Positions 33,036 to 41,400 of a stretch of 64,000 nucleotides of DNA are shown in pieces. Numbering within the stretch: the first letter of the stretch is position 1; each line of letters begins with the position of its first letter. A program made the position numbers and the translations under genes. The notes below the pieces were generated by a model, which searched no databases, had not been told where the DNA came from, and saw only the letters and a list, made by a program, of their open reading frames with translations. Origin of the DNA: Simkaniaceae bacterium (lineage in GTDB: Bacteria; Chlamydiota; Chlamydiia; Chlamydiales; Simkaniaceae). The stretch is taken from positions 930,001 through 994,000 of the forward strand of contig CP073762.1 in NCBI GenBank assembly GCA_018399055.1, written 5' to 3'.

Positions 33036-35374
33036 TGAGTGCATACAAGTATGTTAAAAAGCTTGAAGAGTTAACCATTAACGATGTGGAGCTTGTGGGG
33101 GGGAAGAATGCCTCTCTAGGTGAAATGCTTCAGACTCTTACAAAAGAGGGAATACAGGTTCCTTCTGGATTTGCAGTGACAGCCGAAGGGTATCGCTTTT
33201 TTATTGAAGAGAATGGTCTTACAAAAGAAATCGAGAAGATCCTAGAGGAGCCCTTGAACCATCCGAAATCCATTCAGAAAGTGGGAAAAACAATCCGGAA
33301 ACTCATTCTAAAAGCAGATTTCCCAAAGGCACTCAAAGAAGAAATACTCGAGGCATCTCGCGATATGGGCGCTTTAGCGGTCAGAAGTAGCGCGACTGCT
33401 GAAGATCTTCCCGATGCAAGCTTTGCCGGGCAACAAGAAACCTTTCTCAATGTCCAGGGAATAAACGATCTTCTTGAAGCATGCCAAAAATGCTTTGCCT
33501 CCCTGTTTACCGATCGAGCCATTAGTTACCGTGAAGAACAAGGATATTGTCACAAAGAGGTTGCCCTATCTGTGGGATTCCAGAAGATGGTGCGGTCCGA
33601 CCTAGCTTCCTCTGGAGTGATCTTTACTGTTGATATCGAAACAGGATTTGATCGGGTGGTCGTAGTCAATGCTACCTGGGGACTTGGAGAAAATATCGTT
33701 CAAGGAGTGATTACTCCTGACGAATACATTGTTTTCAAACCCCTTCTTGAAAAAGAAGGGGTAGTGCCCATTGTTGAGAAGAACCTGGGGAGCAAAGAAA
33801 CAAAAATGGTCTATGCCAGGAGTGGAACCAAAAATATCGAGACCTCTGTAGATGAAAGAGCGCTTTATTGCCTCACTGACGAAGAGGTGATAGCCCTTGC
33901 AAAGTGGGCCGTCTTGATCGAAGGGCACTACAAAAAGGCAATGGATATCGAATGGGCAAAAGATGGAGAAAACGGGGAGCTCTATATCGTACAAGCCCGT
34001 CCTGAAACCGTTCAATCGCAACGAAAAGATGGGGATTTCAGTACCTTTACCTTAAAGGAAAGAGGAACCAAGCTTACGGAAGGGTTAGCCATTGGAGAAT
34101 CGATTCAGGCAGGAAAGCCTCAGGTTATCCTCGATACAAAAGAGATCGATAATTTTGTGGAAGGATCGATTCTTGTCACAACCATGACTGATCCCGATTG
34201 GGTTCCCATTATGAAACGGGCTAAAGGGATTGTGACCGATCAAGGAGGAAGGACCTCTCATGCTGCGATTGTCAGTCGAGAGCTTGGCGTTCCTGCAATT
34301 GTAGGAACTGGAAATGCCACTGAAGTGCTAAAAAATGAAGAGATGATCACCCTCTCCTGTGCGGAAGGAGACCGAGGCATCGTTTATCAAGGAGAGCTTC
34401 CTTTTGAAGAAACGCAGGTGCATATCGAAGATCTTCCCAAAATTAAAACAGATATCATGCTTAATATCGCCAGTCCTCCTGCAGCCTTTAGGTGGTGGCG
34501 CCTCCCCACCCAGGGCATTGGCCTTGCGCGGATGGAATTTATCATCAATGAAATGATCAAAATTCACCCCATGGCACTCGCCCACTTTGAAAAAATCGAA
34601 GATAAAAACACCCAGATGGAGATCTCAGCTCTGACACAAGGGTATCCCAATAAGTCTGACTACTTCGTAGAGATTTTAGCGCAGGGGATCGCCAAAATCG
34701 CTTGCTCTCAGTATCCCCACCCAGCCATTGTTCGCATGAGCGATTTTAAAACCAATGAGTATGCTAACCTTATTGGGGGAGAGGGTTTTGAACCCAAAGA
34801 AGAAAATCCCATGCTAGGATTTCGAGGAGCCTCACGCTATTATAATCCAAAATATCGGGATGGATTTAACCTAGAATGCCAAGCAATCAAAAGAGTGCGT
34901 GATACCATTGGTCTCGACAATGTCCTCATCATGATTCCCTTCTGCCGTACCCTAGAAGAAGCAAAAAAAGTCCACGAGGTCCTTGAAGAAAATGGACTCA
35001 AAAGAGGAGAGCTCGAAATCTATATGATGGCCGAGATCCCCTCAAATATTATCCTTGCAGAGGAATTTTCCAAACTTTTCGATGGGTTTTCCATCGGATC
35101 TAATGACCTTACCCAATTGATCCTTGGTGTGGACCGAGACTCAGCAGAACTCGCCCCCCTTTTTGATGAAAGAAACCCTGCTGTAAAAGATCAGATTAAA
35201 AAGCTCATTGAGATAGCACATAAAAATGGATGCAAAGTAGGCATTTGCGGACAAGGCCCCAGCGACTATCCCGAGTTCGCCTCATTCCTCGTAGAGTGTG
35301 GTATTGACTCCCTCTCTCTAAACCCCGATAGCGTGATCCAAACCATTCACCAAATCGCAAAAATTGAGGAGTAA
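33035..35374 (+). CDS. ppsA: Phosphoenolpyruvate synthase
   Basis: Converts pyruvate, ATP and water to PEP, AMP and phosphate, for gluconeogenesis. 779 residues from the ATG at 33035, which shares a base with the upstream stop. The N-terminal ATP-grasp domain has LAVRSSATAEDLPDASFAGQQ; the phosphohistidine domain has GGRTSHAAIVSRELGVPAIVG; the C-terminal PEP-binding barrel has SIGSNDLTQLILGVDRD and GICGQGPSDYP. Length and motif order are normal. A GNAT gene follows after five bases. The presence of both pyk and ppsA implies flexible carbon flow. Confidence 0.95.
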   Translation: MSAYKYVKKLEELTINDVELVGGKNASLGEMLQTLTKEGIQVPSGFAVTAEGYRFFIEENGLTKEIEKILEEPLNHPKSIQKVGKTIRKLILKADFPKALKEEILEASRDMGALAVRSSATAEDLPDASFAGQQETFLNVQGINDLLEACQKCFASLFTDRAISYREEQGYCHKEVALSVGFQKMVRSDLASSGVIFTVDIETGFDRVVVVNATWGLGENIVQGVITPDEYIVFKPLLEKEGVVPIVEKNLGSKETKMVYARSGTKNIETSVDERALYCLTDEEVIALAKWAVLIEGHYKKAMDIEWAKDGENGELYIVQARPETVQSQRKDGDFSTFTLKERGTKLTEGLAIGESIQAGKPQVILDTKEIDNFVEGSILVTTMTDPDWVPIMKRAKGIVTDQGGRTSHAAIVSRELGVPAIVGTGNATEVLKNEEMITLSCAEGDRGIVYQGELPFEETQVHIEDLPKIKTDIMLNIASPPAAFRWWRLPTQGIGLARMEFIINEMIKIHPMALAHFEKIEDKNTQMEISALTQGYPNKSDYFVEILAQGIAKIACSQYPHPAIVRMSDFKTNEYANLIGGEGFEPKEENPMLGFRGASRYYNPKYRDGFNLECQAIKRVRDTIGLDNVLIMIPFCRTLEEAKKVHEVLEENGLKRGELEIYMMAEIPSNIILAEEFSKLFDGFSIGSNDLTQLILGVDRDSAELAPLFDERNPAVKDQIKKLIEIAHKNGCKVGICGQGPSDYPEFASFLVECGIDSLSLNPDSVIQTIHQIAKIEE

Positions 35375-35379
35375 TTCTA

Positions 35380-35889
35380 TTGATTGAAGTACGCGAAGTT
35401 GTGACAGATCAAGAGTGGCAGGAATACATGAGTATTCGTAACGTGGTCTTTGTCCAAGAGCAAAATGTTTCCGAAGAAGATGAAATCGATGCCTACGAAA
35501 AAGAATCGACCCATTTCATCGCAACCCTTGACGGGCAGCCCGCAGGAACAGGGCGCTTTCGCCTCAAAAAAGGCTTCATCAAATTCGAAAGGGTTGCCAC
35601 CCTAAAGAAATTTCGGGGAAAAGGAATCGCCTCAGCCATTATGGATCTTATGGAAAAACGAGCGAAGATGAAGCACTCCGACTACCTTCCCGCAATGCAT
35701 GCCCAAATCGATGCCGTCTCCCTCTATGCAAAACGGGGGTGGACCCCCCTTGGCGCAGTCTTTGACGAGTCAGGAATCGATCACCAACTCATGGTGCTTC
35801 TCCCTAAAAACACCTCCCATCTCAAGTGCCTAAAAGATCCAGACACCCCACAAGCAGTCAGAGAGTTTCTCCTAAAGTTTCAGAAGTAA
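35380..35889 (+). CDS. GNAT-family N-acetyltransferase
   Basis: 169 residues read from a TTG at 35380; GAGGAG at the end of ppsA is eight bases upstream, which supports this unusual start. The acetyl-CoA loop reads FRGKGIASAIMDLM, and HSDYLPAMHAQIDAVSLYAKRGW is the family's motif-B region. It resembles ElaA/YjcF-type single-domain members; the acceptor is unknown. The last ten codons (REFLLKFQK and stop) recur at 37952-37983 inside the toxin array, a duplication scar. Confidence 0.88.
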   Translation: MIEVREVVTDQEWQEYMSIRNVVFVQEQNVSEEDEIDAYEKESTHFIATLDGQPAGTGRFRLKKGFIKFERVATLKKFRGKGIASAIMDLMEKRAKMKHSDYLPAMHAQIDAVSLYAKRGWTPLGAVFDESGIDHQLMVLLPKNTSHLKCLKDPDTPQAVREFLLKFQK

Positions 35890-35940
35890 TGTCTCTAAGA
35901 CCTAAGCCTCTATTGTGAGCTCTTCATAAACTTCTTTGGC
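35858..35940. repeat. Copy 1 of direct repeat: GNAT 3' end plus immunity gene 3' end
   Basis: From TCAGAGAG at 35858 the sequence matches 37952 onward at a constant offset of 2094, with few mismatches. It includes the last ten codons of the GNAT gene and the 3' end of the adjacent immunity gene. This is the original copy, in its native context. Confidence 0.9.
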
Positions 35941-36366
35941 AAAGTTACGGATCTTGTCCCAGCGAGGATCAGCAACGATTTCTTTGTCGTTTTCCCCATA
36001 TCCAGGATCTGGAGGGGTATCCGGATCGCCATCAAACTTGTCAATCAGGTTGTAAAGCTTTATAAGCATTTCATACTGCTTCTTAGCTATTTTAACGTGA
36101 CCTGCCTCCACTGCCTCTAAAACCCCTTCTAGGTCTTGATTGAAAGTCATTGTGGTTTCCATGAAGTTATCCCCTCGCATAGGAAGCTCTTGTCTTACCC
36201 AAAAGCGTTCTTGGTAGTCTTCGTTGGAGATGACCCAAGTTGTTCTAATAAGCTGAAGAAAGTCAGTGATCTTTTCGTGTTTTTCATCTTCACCCTCTTC
36301 CAGAATCTTTTTACTGATAAATGGGGGATACATCTTTTTAATGTCTTCTGGTGTCATTACGTCCAT
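35902..36366 (-). CDS. Candidate immunity protein A (diverged)
   Basis: 154 residues. It belongs with the three proteins upstream in the array: shared blocks are YPPF, ITDFLQLIRTTWVISN.DYQERFWVRQELPMRGD, a diverged middle, DPRWDKI and EVYEELTIEA. Its centre (VEAGHVKIAKKQYEML, PDPGYGEND) differs from the nearly identical centres of B, C and D, while the last 15 residues match protein D. It starts inside the end of the detached C-terminal module A (10-bp overlap), as expected for a toxin/immunity pair. The family is not one I can name; some CdiI-type immunity proteins look similar. Confidence 0.75.
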   Translation of the reverse strand: MDVMTPEDIKKMYPPFISKKILEEGEDEKHEKITDFLQLIRTTWVISNEDYQERFWVRQELPMRGDNFMETTMTFNQDLEGVLEAVEAGHVKIAKKQYEMLIKLYNLIDKFDGDPDTPPDPGYGENDKEIVADPRWDKIRNFAKEVYEELTIEA

Positions 36367-36602
36367 CCTTCAAATTCGTAGTCTTCTAGGGGTAAAAATA
36401 CTTGTGATGGCTCATAGTTTTTAGTCCAAGACCCATCCTTTTTAAGATATTTCTCTCCTTTTCTCTGAACCACATAAGGCTCTATTTTCCTTGTAGTGCA
36501 CGCTTCTTCAGCACCTTCATGAACATACTTCATTTTCCAATCCTTTGGTTTATCAGTTCTTGGCAGCAAAAATGTAAGTAAAGCGTCAAACTCTTGGGCT
36601 GG
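36357..36602 (-). pseudogene. Detached toxin C-terminal module A (no proper start)
   Basis: Open frame of about 80 codons after a TGA at 36603-36605, without an ATG or ribosome-binding site; the first usable codon is a TTG at 36569. The C-terminal half (PYVVQRKGEKYL, KDGSW, PLEDYEFEGW) matches the end of the 2032-residue protein; the N-terminal half (TDKPKDWKMKYVHEG) does not. This is the arrangement of silent C-terminal cassettes stored downstream of polymorphic toxins. It overlaps immunity gene A by 10 bp. Alone it is probably not translated. Confidence 0.72.
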
Positions 36603-36651
36603 TCACATTCAGACCAGATTCGAGTTTTTATCCTTTTTCTTATGAGCTATG

Positions 36652-37173
36652 TTATCCTTCTATGATTAACTCTTGGTATACGTCTTTGGTATAGACGCGA
36701 ATTTTGTCCCACCTGGGGTCATTGACAATCTCTTCGTCTTTCTCTCCATATCTGCTGCAAGGTGTATCTCGATCATTTTTGTAATCTTCGACTAAGTGGA
36801 ACAACTGAGTTAGCATTGCCCGTTGCTTTTTAGTCATTCGTATAGAGACATATGGATCCAGTATTCCTTCAGCAGTATCTTCAAATGTCATGGTTGATTC
36901 AGAAAAGGTATCCCCACGCATAGGAAGCTCTTGTCTTACCCAAAACCGTTCCTGATAGTCTTTGTTGGAGATGATCCAAGTGGTTCGAATTAGTTGTAAG
37001 AAGTCTGTTATTTTTGTAGGTTCAAATGCGACGGAGCTTCCTGTTTTTTCTTCCATTCTTATTTCTTCTCGCCCTTTCCTAAACTCTTCTACAAGAAATG
37101 GAGGATATATTGTTCGATCTTCTTGAAGTTCTTTTTCTTCTGCTATTAACTCTTCTGGTGTCACTATTCCCAC
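36652..37173 (-). CDS. Candidate immunity protein B
   Basis: 173 residues from a GTG at 37173 (GTG GGA ATA GTG). Central and C-terminal parts are almost identical to C and D (DYQERFWVRQELPMRGDTF, KKQRAMLTQLFHLVEDYK, RYGEKDEEIVNDPRWDKI). The N-terminal 40 residues are variable and charged. Directly upstream lies only a 40-bp vestige of a C-terminal module, so B has lost its partner. It is 30 bp downstream of gene C and probably co-transcribed with it. Confidence 0.8.
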   Translation of the reverse strand: MGIVTPEELIAEEKELQEDRTIYPPFLVEEFRKGREEIRMEEKTGSSVAFEPTKITDFLQLIRTTWIISNKDYQERFWVRQELPMRGDTFSESTMTFEDTAEGILDPYVSIRMTKKQRAMLTQLFHLVEDYKNDRDTPCSRYGEKDEEIVNDPRWDKIRVYTKDVYQELIIEG

Positions 37174-37203
37174 CCACTTAAATTCATATATTTTCTAACG
37201 GAG
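37164..37203 (-). pseudogene. Vestige of a toxin C-terminal module before immunity gene B
   Basis: Read on the minus strand, TTAGAAAATATATGAATTTA followed by AGTGGGTGGGAATAG aligns with the last codons of module C (CTAGAAAAGTATGAATTTAA, GGGATGGGAATAA) with two small insertions that destroy the frame. Its end overlaps the GTG start of immunity gene B exactly as intact modules overlap their immunity genes. All that remains is the final ten or so codons. Confidence 0.7.
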
Positions 37204-37716
37204 TTAATCTTCTTTGACGAGCTCTTCATAAACGTCCTTGGCATAGACGCGAATTTTATCCCATCTGGGGTCATTGACAATCTCTTCGTCTTTCTCTCCA
37301 TATCTGCTGCAAGGTGTATCTCGATCATTTTTGTAATCTTCGACCAAGTGGAACAACTGAGTCAGCATCGCGCGTTGCTTTTTAGTCATTTGTATAGAGA
37401 CATACGGATCCAGTATTCCTTCAGCAGCATCTTCAAATGTCATGGTTGATTCAGAAAAGGTATCTCCCCGCATAGGAAGCTCTTGTCTTACCCAAAACCG
37501 TTCCTGATAGTCTTTGCTGGATATTTTCCAAATATTAGTAATTAGTATGGTAAAATCAGTGATCTTTGTAGGTTCGAACGGAATGGGCTTTCCTGTTTTT
37601 TCTTCTATTCTTATTTCCTCACGACATTTTCTAAACTCTTCTACAAGAAATGGAGGGTATATTTTTTTATCTTCTTCAATCTGTTTTTCTTCTTTGAACC
37701 TTGACATTATTCCCAT
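37204..37716 (-). CDS. Candidate immunity protein C
   Basis: 170 residues starting MGIMSRFKEEKQIEEDKKIYPPFLVEEF. Same family as B and D, with the shared 90-residue centre. It differs from B and D where they have DFLQLIRTTW (here DFTILITNIWKISSKD), a variable spot that could set specificity. Its ATG lies within the last codons of detached module C (10-bp overlap), so C and its toxin module form a pair. Cytosolic, no signal peptide. Confidence 0.8.
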   Translation of the reverse strand: MGIMSRFKEEKQIEEDKKIYPPFLVEEFRKCREEIRIEEKTGKPIPFEPTKITDFTILITNIWKISSKDYQERFWVRQELPMRGDTFSESTMTFEDAAEGILDPYVSIQMTKKQRAMLTQLFHLVEDYKNDRDTPCSRYGEKDEEIVNDPRWDKIRVYAKDVYEELVKED

Positions 37717-37952
37717 CCCTTAAATTCATACTTTTCTAGTGGAATGTGTGTAGATGGTTCGGCCCTGTCTACCCATTTCCCGTCTGTTGTAAGGTGTTTT
37801 CTATTTCTCATCTGGACTACATAGGGTCGCTGTTGCGCAGGATTGAGGCTGTTGAGATTTTTAGGCATGACCCTAACCACCATATTTTCATTATTTCTTG
37901 TCGCCCACCGTCTATAGATCATTCCGCCATTTTCTTTAGAAAACTCAACGAT
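37707..37952 (-). pseudogene. Detached toxin C-terminal module C (5'-truncated)
   Basis: From the ATG at 37922 it encodes 71 residues. The first 35 are almost identical to residues 1963-1997 of the 2032-residue protein (MIYRRWATR, NENMVVRVMPKNLNSLNPAQ), and the rest is diverged (MRNRKHLTTDGKWVDRAEPS) but keeps HIPLE.YEFKGW. Homology with the full gene extends upstream to 37952 and then stops abruptly at the duplicated GNAT 3' tip. The usual ribosome-binding site is absent. It is a truncated tandem-duplicate copy rather than a free-standing gene. Confidence 0.8.
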
Positions 37953-38034
37953 CAGAGAGTTTCTCCTAAAGTTTCAGAAATAATGTCTCTGAGACCTAAG
38001 CCTCCATTGTGAGTTCTTCATAAACTTCTTTGGC
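37952..38034. repeat. Copy 2 of direct repeat: transplanted GNAT 3' tip (duplication scar)
   Basis: Thirty-two bases encode the last ten codons of the GNAT gene including its stop (37952-37983, one mismatch to 35858-35889), followed by the same intergenic bases and the 3' end of immunity gene D. To its right the sequence is immunity D; to its left it is truncated module C. The abrupt change at 37951-37953 marks a recombination joint. Confidence 0.92.
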
Positions 38035-38499
38035 ATAGTTACGAATTTTGTCCCATCTGGGGTCATTGACAATCTCTTCGTCTTTCTCTCCATATCTACT
38101 GCAAGGTGTATCTCGATCATTTTTGTAATCTTCGACTAAGTGGAACAACTGAGTCAGCATCGCGCGTTGCTTTTTAGTCATTCCTATAGAAACATACGGA
38201 TCCAGTATTCCTTCAGCAGCATCTTCAAATGTCATGGTTGATTCAGAAAAGGTATCCCCACGCATAGGAAGCTCTTGTCTTACCCAAAACCGTTCCTGAT
38301 AGTCTTTGTTGGAGATGACCCAAGTGGTTCGGATTAGTTGCAAGAAGTCTGTTATTTTTGTAGGAGGAGGGGGTAAGTCTTCATCGTTTTTTATAAATTG
38401 CGGTCGGTTTTTTCTTTCTTCTCGATTTTTTTTAAATTCATTTACTAGAAATGGTGGATAGATTTCTTCCTGTTCTTCTGGGGTAGACATTTTTACCAT
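37996..38499 (-). CDS. Candidate immunity protein D, partner of the full-length toxin
   Basis: 167 residues starting MVKMSTPEEQEEIYPPFLVNEF. It shares the family centre with B and C and the C-terminus (EVYEELTMEA) with A. It overlaps the stop of the 2032-residue protein gene by 7 bp, so it is the cognate downstream partner of the active C-terminal module. The N-terminal 45 residues are variable and rich in Lys, Arg and Pro. No export signal. By position and coupling it should neutralise the module in the producing cell (inference). Confidence 0.82.
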   Translation of the reverse strand: MVKMSTPEEQEEIYPPFLVNEFKKNREERKNRPQFIKNDEDLPPPPTKITDFLQLIRTTWVISNKDYQERFWVRQELPMRGDTFSESTMTFEDAAEGILDPYVSIGMTKKQRAMLTQLFHLVEDYKNDRDTPCSRYGEKDEEIVNDPRWDKIRNYAKEVYEELTMEA

Positions 38500-41400
38500 C
38501 CTTTAAATTCATAAGCTTCTAGTGGTATATGGGTGAGTTCATTCGCCTCATCAATCCATTCTCCATTTATTGTAAGGTAGTCTTTATTTCTAGCTTGCAC
38601 CACATAGGGTCGCTGTTGCGCAGGATTGAGGCTGTTGAGATTTTTAGGCATGACCCTAACCACCATATTTTCATTGCTTCTTGTCGCCCACCGTCTATAG
38701 ATCATTCCGCCATTTTCTTTAGAGAACTCAACGATACAGTTGCTTGGCAATCCTTGAGGTCTTGGGTATGTTTCGAATCCACTGTAACTTAGGACCCTTC
38801 TGATTTGCAACTCTGAAAGATAGTCTCTTTTGAAGGTTGGCCTTAGGTAACGATCAAACTTGCCTGCACCCTCCAGATTTCTAAGCCGGTCGATTTTTGG
38901 ACAAGCCTGTTTCCACCACTCTAATTCGGGTCCTCTTTCGACGTAGGGGAGTTCTACGGGCTTGATTCGTACAACAGGACGCTTCCCGAGGCTGATCCCG
39001 GAGTGATAGCAGGGTTGATTGATGGTATCGAGGAATTGGAGTTCTCGGCTGGAGAGTTCGGGGCAGTGAGAGATTTGTCTGCTTCGGATAGTTTTTTGGA
39101 TGGGTGGGAGTTTGAATAAGAGTTTACTAAGAGCTCCTCCTCCAAACCCAAAGATTGCAGCTGCAAATTTATTGGTGTCATTAGCTTCGGCTATGATGAC
39201 TCCAAAAAGGCCTCCTTCGCATCCCATCATGACAAAGCCTGATTCGGCAGCTCTGATAACTTTCCCAATGCCTCCTAAGCATAGTCCTTCGCTCAGGAAT
39301 ACGGATGATTTTGATTCAAAGGAGTTGGGGTCTTTGATATGAAACAACGTGTCATATTTTTTGATTGCGTTGTCATAGACGCGGTTGAGATGTTCTCGGG
39401 GATCTTCTGCTCCGGGGACATCTGACATGTCTGGAAGCATGAGTGTGCATACGGCTTTGGCGAGTTGAAGGGGTCCTTTAGGGAAGCTTTTGGCAAAATC
39501 GCTTGTGAAAATCTTATGAATAGCATCTAGTTGCTCGAGGGTTGGAAGCTGAAAAACAAGTTGTGGTGTTTGAGGGTCTCTAATGACATCGGTATCGTTT
39601 GGTGTGGGTGGTTCTTTGAACTTGCGCTCAAAGGTGTCGATGCGTTCTCTAAGGTTGCTGAGGCGGTCGATGAATTCTTGGGCTTCAAGGAATTTCACCT
39701 GTTCTGTTTTTGGATGGTCGGAAGTGGTGAGATCTGAATCAACTTGTATGACGCTTCGTGTTGTAGTGATGCCTGAGCGAATATTGGACGTTTTGGGAAA
39801 TAGGCCGCTATGTTGAAGGTGCTCTACGACTCTTCGGACGATGGTATGGAGGGGGGATACTCTTGGTGCGTCTCTCATCGGTGTAGTGGAGGGAAGAAAG
39901 GGTGTTTCTAGAAAGGGGAGAGTACTGCCAGATCCTCCTTGATAAAGGTCGGTGCGTGCTGCGATTTCTTGGCGGGAGATTAGGCTAGGGGGAAGGAGAG
40001 GGAGCGTGGGTTGGTGGGGTTTTAAGTGATGAGGCGGTAGGAAAGGGTTTGCGGGACCAAAGGTGGGGGCATCTACGGTTGGGGGGGTGAAGGGGTGTTG
40101 GCCAGAGGGAGGTGGTTGAGTGTCGGTAGAGGTAACGTTTGAAGAACTAGGGGCAATCGTTGTAAAAGTTATTTGCTCAGATGAAGGACCGACTGGGGTG
40201 GGTCCATAGGGCGCGGTATAACTAGGGGTCAACTCGGGAGTACGGGGGGCATTGAATCCTGATTGAACGACGTCGACAGAGGCTTCAGCGAGCCCAATAT
40301 CACGGAGCCATTGGACTCCTTTTGAGCCAGTCATTTTTGCGCTGCGCCATCCTTTGAACCACATGCCATGTTCTTTTTCAGCTTTGACAGGGGGGATCAT
40401 GCCTTGAAGAATAGAAACACGTTCAGTTTGTGAGATTCTTGTTTGGGTAATGGGCGCGGTTGTAAGAGTTGAAAGGTGGGTGTGGTGCTTGTTGAGTATG
40501 CCTTGGTTCGCACCTCGATCTGTTGTTCGATAGTGTGAAAGTTGGTTTTCTAGATCAGTAAAGGCTTTTGAACCTTTAAAGGTGTGGGCTGTTTCTCCAT
40601 TGACATGGAGGGAGAAATGGCGACTCCCATGGACTTTTACTTGCAGTTGAGTTTGGACAAAAGAAGCGCACTGAGGTAGGGACTCGATGGCGACTCCATG
40701 TTGCACGGCTTGCTTTTCCATTTCAAAACGGACGGTTTGACATGTGTATATGTCCACTTCATGGTTCGCGTGAAATAATCTAATGGATTCGGCTTGTTCT
40801 CGGCTTTCAAAGGTTACTCGACCGGCGACTTCCCCCGATGGAGTGAGTGTGCAGACGGTGTTTGTATGCTTGATGATAGGAAAGGCTTTTTGGACGGGTT
40901 CTGGTGCCATGATGTGAGCTGGGAAAAGAGAGCGGACTTCTGTTTCATAGCTTTGCAATAGTCTGTCGTTTTCTACATTATGGGTATGCGCGTGTTTTCT
41001 GACTTCCGTAATCCCACTTTCGAACCGTTTTGGTGCTTTTTTAATTATAGTTTTAGAGACTTTAAAGACTCTTTGAGGACCTTTATAGAGCTTGACTGAG
41101 TCAGTGGTGACTTCTAGAGCAAGACGAATGTTTGTAAAGTGTGGATCATCTGGGAGGTTATCTGGATTTATGCCAAGCAATAGTGCTTTAACTTTGAGGT
41201 TATAAAGCGTTAGTTTTCGAGAATTGTCTGCAACATGAACTCCTTTGAGCTCTTGAATGAATTTTTGAGCCTCTTCCTGAGAATTAAATTTTCCATAATT
41301 GCCTCCTTCAAATTCCTGGTTATCATAGACTCTGAAGGAGTGTCTTGTATCGATATAGTACTCGGTATGGACAAGCTCGGGGTTAGGAAGTTGATCGATT

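Noticed and set aside
33602-34021. 139-codon open frame opposite ppsA
   Set aside because: It is a mirror frame of a well-conserved ATP-grasp domain without its own signals.
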